Positions 8,639 through 17,489 of a stretch of 64,000 bases of DNA are shown in pieces. This DNA is from an uncultured Ilumatobacter sp. Its GTDB lineage: Bacteria; Actinomycetota; Acidimicrobiia; Acidimicrobiales; Ilumatobacteraceae. The number at the start of each line of letters is the position of its first letter. Position 1 is the stretch's first letter. The DNA is taken from contig CALCXK010000054.1 of NCBI GenBank assembly GCA_937905835.1, positions 4,769 through 68,768 on the forward strand, in the 5' to 3' direction. The notes under the pieces were generated by a model. The model had not been told where the DNA came from, did not search any database, and saw nothing but the letters and a program-made list of their open reading frames with translations. A program made the translations under genes and the position numbers.

Positions 8639-8938
8639 TCAGTGTGCGAGTAGATCGTTGGTCTCGGGATGACGCCGCATGTACGCCGCGGCGTAGGTGC
8701 ACAGCGGACGAACTGTCTGGTGCCGCTCTCGGACGTCGGCGAGGATGCCACTCATCAGCTGGGCAGCAAAGTCCTTGCCCCGATGCTCATGGTTGGTTTC
8801 GACGTGGGGGATCGTCACCACGCCATTACTCAGCGAGAAGTTGGCGAGCCCGACGACCGATCCGTCGAGCAGCAACTCGTACCGATCGCGGTCAGAGCGG
8901 ATTTCGACGGTCAGACGATGATGCTCTGCGGAAGCCAT
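8639..8938 (-). CDS. Small GNAT-like N-acetyltransferase (YjdJ/CG type)
   Basis: At 99 residues this matches the short GNAT-like family of 90-100 residues. LLLDGSVVGLANFSLSNGVVTIPHVETN is followed by the acetyl-CoA loop HEHRGKDFAAQLMSGILADV, and TYAAAYMRRHPE is the conserved C-terminal motif with the cysteine replaced by the C-T-Y context. It is cytoplasmic and the acceptor is unknown. An inverted repeat at 8984-9002 lies about 50 bp upstream of its start. Confidence 0.85.
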   Translation of the reverse strand: MASAEHHRLTVEIRSDRDRYELLLDGSVVGLANFSLSNGVVTIPHVETNHEHRGKDFAAQLMSGILADVRERHQTVRPLCTYAAAYMRRHPETNDLLAH

Positions 8939-8983
8939 CTACAGAGTCTGGCAGGAGGCTCTTGCCAGATCCCCTGCTCACGT

Positions 8984-9002
8984 ATTCTCAGTGAGTGAGA
9001 AT
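8984..9002. promoter_or_regulatory. 19-bp operator-like palindrome (7-5-7)
   Basis: ATTCTCA-GTGAG-TGAGAAT is a perfect 7-bp inverted repeat with a 5-bp spacer. It sits upstream of the GNAT gene in a gap of about 200 bp that ends at the araC-type gene. The geometry suits a dimeric repressor site. The partner is unknown and chance is possible. Confidence 0.3.
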
Positions 9003-9141
9003 GATGGGAATGGCGCCGACACGGCAGCGCGTTTAACCGATCATTCACCTAGCCCCGGATCGGCGTCGTTGCTGCTCTCCGCTGTGGAGCACGTGGCGAC
9101 TCATCGTGTCGGCAATGCGCAAGCTCTGACTGACCGTCTTG

Positions 9142-9879
9142 TCACGCTTTGGTCTGACCTCGGCGTGACATCGTTCGAAAGGTGGCGGGGGCCATGCCAA
9201 CCGCACGCCTGAAGTGGCGGGTGAAGGCACTCTGGTCGTAGTACCCGCAGGCTGATGCGATCGTTGCAATCGAATCGGTCGACGTGTCGAGCAAGCGCAG
9301 AGCCTCCTCCAGTCGGAAGCGCAAGATCAGCTGCTTCGGCGTGAGGCCCAGCACTCGCTTCGACAGCCGTTCGAGCTGCGTCACGCTCACGCCGGCGGCG
9401 GCCGCCATCTCGCTCACGGTGAGCTGTTCAGCGAAGCGAACGCGAGCGATCTCTACCGCGCTGGCGAGTTGTCGGTGCGGGGCTGCGCCATCGACCGGTG
9501 TGCGCTGATCGACCGACACGATGACGATGCCGATTGGCTTGCCAGCGTCATCGGTCCAGCGTGATTTCGAGGTCAGGAACCAGCCGTAACTCCCGTCGGG
9601 CCGAGTGATTGCTTCAAGCTCGTTCGAAAGGATGTGGCCGGTGCGCATGACCTCGTCGTCTTGCGCTTCATACTGCTCGACCAGTTCCGGCGGAAACAGA
9701 TCAGCGGCCCGCTTGCCGTGGACGTCACCGGGGGCTCGGACACCGGCCCGGTCGGCGAATGCCTGGTTCGCCGAGAGGTAGATGCCGTTGGTGTCTTTGA
9801 TGCAAAACATGACGTTCGGCGTAGTTGCGAGCACGTCGGTGACGGCCGTGAGAGAACGGTCGAGAGAACGGTCGGGCAC
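9142..9879 (-). CDS. PAS-domain AraC family transcriptional regulator
   Basis: A 245-residue regulator. Residues ~1-130 form a PAS sensor (TTPNVMFCIKDTNGIYLSANQAFADRAG, then RPDGSYGWFLTSKSRW). Residues ~150-240 form a two-helix-turn-helix AraC domain (LTVSEMAAAAGVSVTQLERL; DSIATIASACGYYDQSAFTRHFRR). The start GTG 9879 was chosen because residues further upstream translate the intergenic direct repeats. The gene is divergent from putA, and the repeat pair at 9924-9956 lies between them, so it probably activates putA in response to proline or a related signal. Confidence 0.85.
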   Translation of the reverse strand: MPDRSLDRSLTAVTDVLATTPNVMFCIKDTNGIYLSANQAFADRAGVRAPGDVHGKRAADLFPPELVEQYEAQDDEVMRTGHILSNELEAITRPDGSYGWFLTSKSRWTDDAGKPIGIVIVSVDQRTPVDGAAPHRQLASAVEIARVRFAEQLTVSEMAAAAGVSVTQLERLSKRVLGLTPKQLILRFRLEEALRLLDTSTDSIATIASACGYYDQSAFTRHFRRAVGMAPATFRTMSRRGQTKA

Positions 9880-9923
9880 ACCATCATCATCGCAGGGTCG
9901 GAGCGAGATGCCCGACAGGTACA

Positions 9924-9956
9924 AATTTGACCAAGCGCCAGTCGAATTCGACCAAG
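9924..9956. promoter_or_regulatory. Direct-repeat AraC-type operator upstream of putA
   Basis: AATTTGACCAAG (9924-9935) and AATTCGACCAAG (9945-9956) match at 11 of 12 bases and are offset by exactly 21 bp, two helical turns. That is the usual spacing of AraC-family half-sites. The downstream copy ends 32 bp before the putA ATG, where a -35 element would lie. Confidence 0.6.
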
Positions 9957-9988
9957 ACCGGGCGGCAGATTCAGTGTTTGCTTGGGAG

Positions 9989-12900
9989 ATGACCGTTTTG
10001 TCGTCTCGCACTGTTCCGGAATCAGCCCCGGTACCCGTACCGGCCTCGGTCGTGGCCACTGACGCTCAGCAGACCAACGATGCGGTCGACCTCGCCCGGA
10101 GGCTGCTTGCTGTCAGCCTGGCTGATGAGTCGAAGCGTGAGCGGCGGCGGCGTGAACGCCTCGGTCGGCTGCTCGCCGATCACCACGGTCGGGAGCTGAT
10201 CCTGTCGCTCACCGACGAGGTGCTGCGACTCGACAGCCCCGCCGTGGCAGCGAAGCGGTTCGCCGAACTGGTGCGGGAGCATCCGACCCGCGAGATGGGG
10301 CCGATCGACGGCCTGATGCTGCGTGCCGGTGCACTCGTGGCGCCGCGCCTTTCGGGCATCGTCATGCCACTCGTTGTCCGACGCATTCGCGCCGAGACGT
10401 CCGGGATTGTGTTGCGCACCGACGAGCCGATTTTCGGTCAGCACCTGGCCCGCCGTGCAGACGAGGGCGTCCGGCTCAACGTGAACCCGCTGGGTGAGGC
10501 GATTCTGTCCGACGCCGAGGCTGATGAACGTCTCGCCACGGTGCTCGCAAAAGTCGAACGCGTCGACGTCGATTATGTCTCGGTCAAGGTGTCGGCAATC
10601 GTTGCCAACCTCGACGTGCTCGCGTTCGACGACAGCGTCCGCCGGGTGACCGACCGCCTCCGCACGCTGTACCGAGCAGCCGGCGCAGCGACTCCGACCA
10701 CCTTTGTCAACCTCGACATGGAGGAGTTCCGCGACCTCGATCTCACGATTGACGCCTTCATCGCGGTCCTGAGTGAGCCGGAGTTCGCCACCGTCGATGC
10801 AGGCATTGTCTTGCAGGCGTACCTGCCCGACAGCCATGGTGCAGCCGAGCGCCTCGGCGGCTGGGCAGCGCAGCGTCGCTCCGAGGGCGGTGGCACAGTC
10901 AAGGTGCGCCTCGTCAAGGGAGCAAACCTCGCCATGGAGTCAGCAGAAGCCGAACTCCGCGGCTGGGTCGCCGCCCCGTACGGCAATAAAGCCGATGTCG
11001 ACGCCAGCTACAAGCGGCTGCTCGACTCGCTGCTTCGCCCCGACTGGGCTGAAGCAATCCGCATTGGAGTGGCGAGCCACAACTTGTTCGACATTGCGTG
11101 GGCGATGATCCAGATCGACAAGGCCGGCGCGCACGATCGCGTGGTGTTCGAAATGCTCGAAGGCATGGCGCCCGCCCAGGCGCGGGCCGTGCAGGCCGCC
11201 GCGGCCGAGGCTGGCCTTGGCCAATTGCTGATGTATTCACCGGTCGTTGCCGAAGCCGACTTCGACGCGAGCCTCGCTTACCTTGGCCGCCGCCTTGACG
11301 AGAACACGCAGGCCGACAACTTCCTACGTGCGCTGTTCACGCTCACGGTCGACTCAGCAGAGTTCGACCGTCAGGCCGACATGTTCCGCGTTGCAGTCGC
11401 GCACCGCCACGACGTCTCGACCGATCATCGTCGTCGGGCTGCGCCACGTCCCGCCGACCGATTCAGCAACGAGCCTGAGAGCGACTTTACCGATGCACGG
11501 TTGCGTGCCGAGATCGAAGCGGCGATGTCATCGGTCGCCCTCGTCGCACCACCAAGGATCAACACCACCGACGAGATGATCGTTGTCGTGCAGCGTGCTG
11601 TTGTGGCCGCCGCAGAACCTGCGACGGTCGAGCAGCGCCGCACGTGGTTGCAGGCAACGGCCGACGTGATGCGCAATGGATGGGTCGACACCATGGCGAT
11701 CATGGCCGCCGAGACCGGCAAGACGATCCACCAGGCCGACCCTGAGGTTGCTGAAGCGATCGACTTCTGCGACTACTACGGCACCGTCGGTGTCGCCGGG
11801 CTCGAACGGCTCATCGCTGAAGGCTTCGATGTCTCGCCCCGAGGCGTCGTGGCAGTTGTTGCCCCCTGGAACTTTCCGTATGCCATCCCGACCGGTGGTG
11901 TCGCATCAGCCCTGGCAGCAGGCAACGCGGTGATCCTCAAGCCGGCCCCCGAAGCAGTTCACGTCGGCGCACGGATCGCCGAGCAGTTCTGGGCCGCTGG
12001 CGTACCGGCCGACCTCCTGCAGCTCGTCATCTGCGATGACGGCCCCGTGGCCAGCAGCCTGGTGACCCATCGCGACATCGACACGATCACGCTGACCGGG
12101 TCACACGAAACCGCAGCCATGTTCCTCGACTGGCGCCCCGGCGTGCGAGTGCTCGCTGAGACGAGCGGCAAGAATGCCCTGGTCATCACCGCCGCCGCCG
12201 ACATCGATGAGGCAATCGCCGACCTGGTGAACTCGTCGTTCGGCCATGCGGGGCAGAAGTGCTCAGCGGCAAGTCTCGCAATTGTCGAGGCATCCGTCTA
12301 CGACGATCCGACATTCGGCATCCGCCTCCGCGACGCAGTGCAAAGCTTGCGGGTCGCTGAGCCATTTGACCTCTCGTCGATGGTCGGACCGATCATCGGT
12401 GCGCCGAACCCGGCACTGCACCGAGCGCTGACGACGCTCGACACCGGCGAATCGTGGCTGGTCGAACCCGCATGCCTCGACATCGACCGGCACCTGTGGG
12501 CCCCTGCAGTGCGCATGGGAGTCCAACCCGGCTCGTGGTTCCATCGCACCGAGTGCTTTGGTCCGGTGCTGGGTGTGATCCGTGCTGACGACCTCGACCA
12601 GGCGATCGAGATTCAGAATTCCAGCAATTTCGGGCTGACCGGTGGAATCCATTCGCTCGACCCGAGTGAGATTGCCACGTGGCTTGATCGCGTCGAGATC
12701 GGCAACGCTTACGTCAACCGCATGATCACCGGTGCCATTGTGCAACGCCAACCCTTCGGTGGCTGGAAGCAGTCGTCGGTCGGCGGGGGTCCGAAGGCGG
12801 GCGGGCCCGGCTACGTCCAGCAGTTCGCGCGCATTGCCACCGGTACATCGAGCGTTGACGCAGCAGCGTCGTACGCCGACGCGTGGGCGAGTCAATTCGC

Positions 12901-13288
12901 TGCCGAACACGACCCGAGTGGCCTGTCTGCCGAGTCGAACGTGCTGCGCTACTTCTCGGTCGATCGCGTGTTGGTCCGCCACGATGGCAACGACCCCGTC
13001 GCCATCGATCTCTTGCGACTCGCTGCTGCGACGACGGGCGTCGTCCTCGACGAATCGTCGACGGTCGATGAACCGGACAGCGAATTCCTCGCTCGGCTCG
13101 GTGGCGTCAATCGCGTCAGGTTGCTGACCGACTTGAGCGACGATGCCAGGCGCCGGTGTCACGAGGCCAACGTTGCTCTCGACGAGTCAGCTCCGGTGAG
13201 CGATGGTTTCGTCGAGCTGTACCGCTGGGTCCGCGAGCAGTCGATCTCGCGTACCATGCACCGCCACGGCCGCCTCACCGCTCGTTGA
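9989..13288 (+). CDS. putA: Bifunctional proline dehydrogenase / glutamate-semialdehyde dehydrogenase
   Basis: The 1099-residue protein oxidises proline to glutamate in two steps. The N-terminal half is a FAD-binding PRODH barrel (VRLVKGANLAMESAEAELRGW; the substrate-binding FLRALF...TVDSAEFDRQADMFRVAVAHRHD region). The aldehyde dehydrogenase half follows from about residue 560: VVAPWNFPYAIPTGG, LAETSGKNALVIT with the general-base region, and FGHAGQKCSAA with catalytic Cys758. The last ~90 residues are a poorly conserved tail. No ribbon-helix-helix DNA-binding domain precedes PRODH, so regulation must come from elsewhere, probably the divergent AraC protein. ATG 9989 has GGGAG directly before it, unusually close; starts further upstream cross the operator repeats. 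Confidence 0.95.
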   Translation: MTVLSSRTVPESAPVPVPASVVATDAQQTNDAVDLARRLLAVSLADESKRERRRRERLGRLLADHHGRELILSLTDEVLRLDSPAVAAKRFAELVREHPTREMGPIDGLMLRAGALVAPRLSGIVMPLVVRRIRAETSGIVLRTDEPIFGQHLARRADEGVRLNVNPLGEAILSDAEADERLATVLAKVERVDVDYVSVKVSAIVANLDVLAFDDSVRRVTDRLRTLYRAAGAATPTTFVNLDMEEFRDLDLTIDAFIAVLSEPEFATVDAGIVLQAYLPDSHGAAERLGGWAAQRRSEGGGTVKVRLVKGANLAMESAEAELRGWVAAPYGNKADVDASYKRLLDSLLRPDWAEAIRIGVASHNLFDIAWAMIQIDKAGAHDRVVFEMLEGMAPAQARAVQAAAAEAGLGQLLMYSPVVAEADFDASLAYLGRRLDENTQADNFLRALFTLTVDSAEFDRQADMFRVAVAHRHDVSTDHRRRAAPRPADRFSNEPESDFTDARLRAEIEAAMSSVALVAPPRINTTDEMIVVVQRAVVAAAEPATVEQRRTWLQATADVMRNGWVDTMAIMAAETGKTIHQADPEVAEAIDFCDYYGTVGVAGLERLIAEGFDVSPRGVVAVVAPWNFPYAIPTGGVASALAAGNAVILKPAPEAVHVGARIAEQFWAAGVPADLLQLVICDDGPVASSLVTHRDIDTITLTGSHETAAMFLDWRPGVRVLAETSGKNALVITAAADIDEAIADLVNSSFGHAGQKCSAASLAIVEASVYDDPTFGIRLRDAVQSLRVAEPFDLSSMVGPIIGAPNPALHRALTTLDTGESWLVEPACLDIDRHLWAPAVRMGVQPGSWFHRTECFGPVLGVIRADDLDQAIEIQNSSNFGLTGGIHSLDPSEIATWLDRVEIGNAYVNRMITGAIVQRQPFGGWKQSSVGGGPKAGGPGYVQQFARIATGTSSVDAAASYADAWASQFAAEHDPSGLSAESNVLRYFSVDRVLVRHDGNDPVAIDLLRLAAATTGVVLDESSTVDEPDSEFLARLGGVNRVRLLTDLSDDARRRCHEANVALDESAPVSDGFVELYRWVREQSISRTMHRHGRLTAR

Positions 13289-13300
13289 TCTGTCTTGCGC

Positions 13301-14479
13301 TCAGCCAGCGCTGGCCTTGGCGAGTGCCTGCTCGAAGTCATTCAGCAGATCGATGGTCTCTTCCAGCCCCACTGACACACGGATCAATCCGTCGCTGATA
13401 CCGGTGGCGACTTGCTCGTCAGGCGTGAGGCTTGCATGCGTCGAGGTCGCGGGATGGCAGACAAGCGTTTCGGGGCCGCCCAGCGAGGTCGCGCAGCGGG
13501 CGACTGCCACCGCGTCGAGGAACGATCCCGCAGCGGTCCGGTCGGGAACCTCGAATGACAGCACGGTGCCGTACTGCAGCAACTGGCGGCTGGCGAGTGC
13601 GTGCTGCGGATGCTCGGACAACCCGGGATAGTGCACGCCAACGCAGGCCGGATGATCGGCGAGCATCACGGCCAGCGAACGGGCTGATTCGTTCTGCTGG
13701 CGAGTGCGAACTGCCAGCGTACGGACACCGCGCAGCGCGTTGAGAGCATCGAACGGCGAGGGCGTCGAACCGTGCAGTACGGCGTATGCCCAGATCTCGT
13801 CGAGCAGTTCCTGTTCGCCAGCGATCACACCCAGGGTTGCATCGTTGTGCCCGGCGATCCCCTTCGTTGCAGAGTGCAAGCTGAGGTCGACGCCGTACGC
13901 AAGCGGCTGCTGGCCGAGCGGGGTGGAGAACGTCGAGTCGACGAGTGTGAAGGGTCCGCGGATTGAACCGAGTTCGTCGAGGTCGGCCAATTCGAGGCGC
14001 GGGTTCGACGGCGATTCGGCGATGACCAGCATCGTCTTGCCTGGGATGACAGCGTCACTGAACGCTCCTGGCGTCGCAACGTCGACGAACGTGACGTCGA
14101 TGCCGAAGCGCTGGCACGGACCCTGCAGGAACGCGAGTGTGCCGGCATAGAGCTGGCGCTGAGCCACAATGTGGCTGCCGGTCGAACAGAGCGCCAACAC
14201 CGTGGCGGCGATCGCACCCATGCCGGACCCGAACGCCAATGCTGCTTCGGCCCCCTCGAGTTCGGCGATTGCGTGCTCGAACTGCTGGACGGTCGGGTTG
14301 GCGTAACGGCTGTAGAAGTCGCCATGGCGAACCGACGTGGCGCGATGGTGCGCGTCGTCGAGGCCGTTGGATTCCCACGTACTCGATGCCCACAGCGCGG
14401 GCGCCAGCGAATTGCCGCTGTTGGTACGCCCAGCCGAGATGGCGAGGGTGGCCTGGGAGAGAGGCGGCAGATCGCTCAT
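13301..14479 (-). CDS. PLP-dependent trans-sulfuration enzyme (cystathionine gamma-synthase/lyase family)
   Basis: The 392-residue protein is of normal Cys/Met metabolism enzyme length. YSRYANPTVQQFEHAIAELEGAEAALAFGSGMGAI is the PLP-phosphate and cofactor region. LHSATKGIAGHND contains the Schiff-base lysine, and the C-terminal end ...DGLIRVSVGLEETIDLLNDFEQAL is typical of the family. Members make or break cystathionine or form methionine/homocysteine from activated homoserine. Start at MSDLPPLSQ. It converges on putA with a 12-bp gap. The exact reaction cannot be fixed. Confidence 0.9.
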   Translation of the reverse strand: MSDLPPLSQATLAISAGRTNSGNSLAPALWASSTWESNGLDDAHHRATSVRHGDFYSRYANPTVQQFEHAIAELEGAEAALAFGSGMGAIAATVLALCSTGSHIVAQRQLYAGTLAFLQGPCQRFGIDVTFVDVATPGAFSDAVIPGKTMLVIAESPSNPRLELADLDELGSIRGPFTLVDSTFSTPLGQQPLAYGVDLSLHSATKGIAGHNDATLGVIAGEQELLDEIWAYAVLHGSTPSPFDALNALRGVRTLAVRTRQQNESARSLAVMLADHPACVGVHYPGLSEHPQHALASRQLLQYGTVLSFEVPDRTAAGSFLDAVAVARCATSLGGPETLVCHPATSTHASLTPDEQVATGISDGLIRVSVGLEETIDLLNDFEQALAKASAG

Positions 14480-14855
14480 CCGGACACGATACCCGACCAA
14501 AGTTGTCGACTTTGCCCCTGTCCTCGACGGGCTGAGTTCCATGCCGACAAGATCGAACTCGAACTGATGCGAGTTGTCGCGGCGGTCGATAGCGGTGAAA
14601 AGTCAGCCGGTCTTGTCGGCCGAGCGACACGACGCGTCGGTGGGGTCGGTCGCAACACGATGAAGGCCGGTCCCAGGTGTCCCTGACCGGCTGAGGGCGA
14701 GAAGCCGCTCCGCATGTGTGTGCCGAACAGGGCCCGGTCGCCGGCATCGGAAAGGCGATCGTGCTTGTTGACGTACGGTAACGAAAAGATGCGACCCAGC
14801 ACACGTCGGGGCAGGTTCGCCAGTGCTCGCAACAGCTGCACAACGGAACTCCAGA
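14480..14855. other. 376-bp gap upstream of the trans-sulfuration gene, with a hairpin
   Basis: No gene here is convincing. A GTG-started minus-strand frame (14476-14886) ends in an ATGA overlap with the trans-sulfuration start, but its second half is Arg/Ser-rich and looks non-coding. At 14666-14691 GCCGGTC and GACCGGC pair, with an inner AGG/CCT, giving a strong imperfect hairpin. I looked for SAM and cobalamin riboswitch core motifs and saw none. Confidence 0.4.
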
Positions 14856-15722
14856 TCAGAACGAACGATGTAACGGAAGTGTACAACAGCGGAAGCTGCC
14901 ACCCGTTTTGGGTGGCTCGCTGTACGGCACTTCGATGACCGTGATACCGCGCGCCCGCATCTCGTCGTTGATGCGCTGCGACGTCGGCTGCGAGACAATT
15001 GTCTGTGGGTCGAGCGACAACACGTTGGTGCCGAGCCGCTGCTGCTCCTCGCGAGTCACCTCGATGAGGTCGTACGTCTCGCGGAGAGTCGCGGGTACTT
15101 CACCCATGCCGTCGGGATAGATGAGCGCGCTGTTCTCGCCGACGGGGAGGAACGAGCAGTCGAGGTGGAGGACATCTTCGCCGTCGGTCAGGCCCCGCAG
15201 GTTGATCGGCACGATCTCGTACTCGGGCACCAACTGCATGAGCCAGGCGGCGCCGGCAAGCGTGGTGCGCTGGCCGATGCCGACGAACACCTTGCCCTTG
15301 TCGACGATCACGTCGCCGCCTTCGATGACGAGGTCTTCAGGGCCGAACAGGACCTTCGTGTGCGGGGAGAAGTGCTCGAAGAGGTGGGCGTAACCGCGCC
15401 ATTCATGTCGCCTGCTCTTCGCCGCCATTGTGGTCACAACGAACGTGTCACCAATCACGACGCCGATGTCGCGCGTCATCATTTGGTCGGGGATGTAGGG
15501 GAGCGGCCGAGGCTGATGCACCGTGACTCCGTGGGCCTCGATCACCGAGATGAACCCGTTGAGCTGCTGAGTGACTGCTTCCTTCGTTGGCGCATCTGGG
15601 CCGTCGTAGAACTTGCGTTGCGTCTCGTTGATGATCTCGGGCTCGACGTCCAGGAAATTGTCGGGGTAGCCGGCGATCACCGATCGAAGCGGTGCTGTTT
15701 CCGAGTCGACATGTACATCCAT
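14856..15722 (-). CDS. Amidinotransferase-family hydrolase (dimethylargininase / arginine deiminase-like)
   Basis: The 288-residue protein has the guanidine-modifying beta/alpha propeller motifs in order: MTRDIGVVIGDTFVV, VIEGGDVIV with substrate-binding acids, VLHLDCSFLPVGEN with the catalytic His, and a C-terminal GGSFRCCTLPLHR with the nucleophilic Cys. These enzymes hydrolyse arginine or methylated arginines to citrulline. Length favours DDAH-type over classical ArcA (~410). It is in the same direction as hisN (16 bp gap), with no arc operon nearby. Confidence 0.85.
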   Translation of the reverse strand: MDVHVDSETAPLRSVIAGYPDNFLDVEPEIINETQRKFYDGPDAPTKEAVTQQLNGFISVIEAHGVTVHQPRPLPYIPDQMMTRDIGVVIGDTFVVTTMAAKSRRHEWRGYAHLFEHFSPHTKVLFGPEDLVIEGGDVIVDKGKVFVGIGQRTTLAGAAWLMQLVPEYEIVPINLRGLTDGEDVLHLDCSFLPVGENSALIYPDGMGEVPATLRETYDLIEVTREEQQRLGTNVLSLDPQTIVSQPTSQRINDEMRARGITVIEVPYSEPPKTGGSFRCCTLPLHRSF

Positions 15723-15738
15723 CGAGCCGAGGTTACGC

Positions 15739-16560
15739 CTACCTCAGCAGGGCAATCACCGTGTCGTGAAGGTGGCCGTTTGAACTGACGGCCGTGTCGT
15801 GCTCATATGTTGCTTCACCGAGACGGTCGGTGAAGGTGCCGCCGGCAGCTTCGACGATCGGCTTGATCGCGGCGAGGTCGTAGGCAGCCACACCGACGGC
15901 GTCGACCGCCACGTCTATCGCACCCTCGGCAACGAGCATGTGTTGCCAGAAGTCGCCCATGCCGCGGCTGCGTCGGGCTTGCTGCTGGAGTGCAACCAGT
16001 CGATCGGTTTTCCCCAGTCGGTCCCACCCAGAGTTGTGGGTGATGCTGACCTGGGCTGCGTCGAGTGCGGCGACGGAAGAGACCGCTATCGATCGTGTCG
16101 TGCCGGTGTGCGAATGCATGTGTGCTCCCAGGCCGACGCCGCCCCACCAGCGGAAGCCGAGTGCCGGAGCAGACACGACGCCGAGTACGGCCTCATTCTC
16201 ATAGGTCAGTGCGATGAGCGTGGCCCACACCGGAATGCCGCGCACGAAACCGGAGGTGCCGTCGATCGGATCGATCACCCAGCGCCATGGGGAGCTCTCG
16301 TCACCGGCGGTGCCGTGTTCCTCACCGAATGCGCCGTGGCTTGGTCGTGCGCCGACCAGGGCGTCGGTGATCAGCGTCTCGGCCTGGCGGTCGATCTCGG
16401 TCACTTCGGTCGCGTTGGTCTTCCAATCGACCGTGAAGTCGCGTTCGATGAAGCGCGGCAGCGTGAACGCGTCGGCGGCGTCGGCGACCCGCAGCGCGAG
16501 TTTGAGTTCGCTCTCGAGCTGCATGTCCAGCTGTTTGTCGAATTGGCCATTGCGATCCAT
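15739..16560 (-). CDS. hisN: Histidinol-phosphatase / inositol monophosphatase family protein
   Basis: A 273-residue FIG-superfamily phosphatase. GAFGEEHG gives the metal-binding Glu. WVIDPIDGTSGFVRGIPVWATLIAL is the Asp-rich metal core in the form typical of HisN (FxxGxPxW). AAYDLAAIKPIVEAAGG is the second signature. It dephosphorylates histidinol phosphate, or possibly inositol phosphate, using Mg2+ in the cytoplasm. The ATG overlaps the upstream stop (ATGA), coupling it to the enoyl-CoA hydratase gene. The inositol locus is only 3 kb away, so an inositol role cannot be excluded. Confidence 0.75.
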   Translation of the reverse strand: MDRNGQFDKQLDMQLESELKLALRVADAADAFTLPRFIERDFTVDWKTNATEVTEIDRQAETLITDALVGARPSHGAFGEEHGTAGDESSPWRWVIDPIDGTSGFVRGIPVWATLIALTYENEAVLGVVSAPALGFRWWGGVGLGAHMHSHTGTTRSIAVSSVAALDAAQVSITHNSGWDRLGKTDRLVALQQQARRSRGMGDFWQHMLVAEGAIDVAVDAVGVAAYDLAAIKPIVEAAGGTFTDRLGEATYEHDTAVSSNGHLHDTVIALLR

Positions 16561-17438
16561 CAGTCGGCAGTCTCGTCGGTTCCGTGAAAGTTCGGCGCGC
16601 GCTTTTCCTTGAGCGCCGCGAGGCCCTCGGCAGCATCTGGGCCGAGGAAGTTGAGCATCTCGTACGCCAGCGACGCCTCGAAGTTCGGAAGGGCCTGGCG
16701 GATCCAATGGTTGAGCGCACGCTTCGTCAAGCGTGTGGCGTCGACCGGGCCCGCAGCAAGCTTGTTCGCGACCTCAAGTGCCGTCGTCATCACGTCGTCG
16801 GCGGGCACGGCCTTGGACACGAGCCCGATCCGTTCAGCCTCTTTGCCATCGAGAAAGTCGGCAGTGAGGAGGTAGTACTTTGCCTTCGCCATACCGCAGA
16901 GCAGCGGCCAGATCGCCACGGCGTGATCGCCAGCGCCCACGCCGAGCCGGATGTGCCCGTCGGTCAGTTTGGCCGACTCATTCATGATGCTCACGTCGGC
17001 CATCAATGCCACAGCGAGCCCAGCACCAACAGCGACACCGTTGATTGCCGACACGATCGGCGTGTCGCACTCGATCATCGTCCGGACGATGTCGCCGGCC
17101 TCTTTCATCACGCGCATCGTCTGCGTGTAGTCACCAACCTGTTCGCTGATCCAGTCGAGGTCGCCTCCTGCGGAAAAAGCCCGGCCTGCGCCGGTGATCA
17201 TGACGGCTCGAACAGACTCGTCGTCGTGGATCGTGCGGAAGATTCGCGACAGTTGGAGGTGAACGGCGGCGTCGGTTGCGTTGAACTTGTCGGGGTCGTT
17301 GAGCGTGATACGCAGCACGCCTCCGCCCGGTCCACTTGGAAGGTCGAACAGCAGTCGGTCGTATTTGGCGTAGGTGCCGAGGTCGATGTCTGACGGTCTG
17401 CTCTGCGGTGGCGATGGCGGTGGCGGTGGCGTGTTCAC
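16560..17438 (-). CDS. Enoyl-CoA hydratase/isomerase family protein
   Basis: A 292-residue crotonase with an unusual proline-rich N-terminus (five prolines in a row after the start). Signatures: GAGRAFSAGGDLDWI, INGVAVGAGLAVALMADVSIM and DGHIRLGVGAGDHAVAIWPLL. ATKL-type C-terminal helices (TRLTKRALNHWIRQALP) follow. It acts on an acyl-CoA; the substrate is unknown. It is the first gene of a coupled pair with hisN and diverges from the MFS gene at 17490. Confidence 0.85.
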   Translation of the reverse strand: MNTPPPPPSPPQSRPSDIDLGTYAKYDRLLFDLPSGPGGGVLRITLNDPDKFNATDAAVHLQLSRIFRTIHDDESVRAVMITGAGRAFSAGGDLDWISEQVGDYTQTMRVMKEAGDIVRTMIECDTPIVSAINGVAVGAGLAVALMADVSIMNESAKLTDGHIRLGVGAGDHAVAIWPLLCGMAKAKYYLLTADFLDGKEAERIGLVSKAVPADDVMTTALEVANKLAAGPVDATRLTKRALNHWIRQALPNFEASLAYEMLNFLGPDAAEGLAALKEKRAPNFHGTDETAD

Positions 17439-17489
17439 AGAGTTGCACGCTAGGAGATTTGTCTGGCATGCGACGTAGCGTCACCGCCG

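Noticed and set aside
8991..9212. 73-codon plus-strand frame between the GNAT and AraC-type genes
   Set aside because: No motif and no ribosome-binding site; its last third runs antisense into the araC-type gene and its start lies in the palindrome.
9842..9876. Tandem 12-bp repeat GAGAGAACGGTC
   Set aside because: It encodes a repeated Asp-Arg-Ser-Leu at the start of the AraC-type protein and needs no regulatory explanation.
9880..10059. 60-residue N-terminal extension of the AraC-type regulator
   Set aside because: It would translate the intergenic direct repeats and the start of the divergent putA gene.
14480..14760. SAM or cobalamin riboswitch before the trans-sulfuration gene
   Set aside because: I looked for the core motifs by eye on the minus strand and found only loose resemblance (CAGGGACACCTGG), with no matching set of helices.
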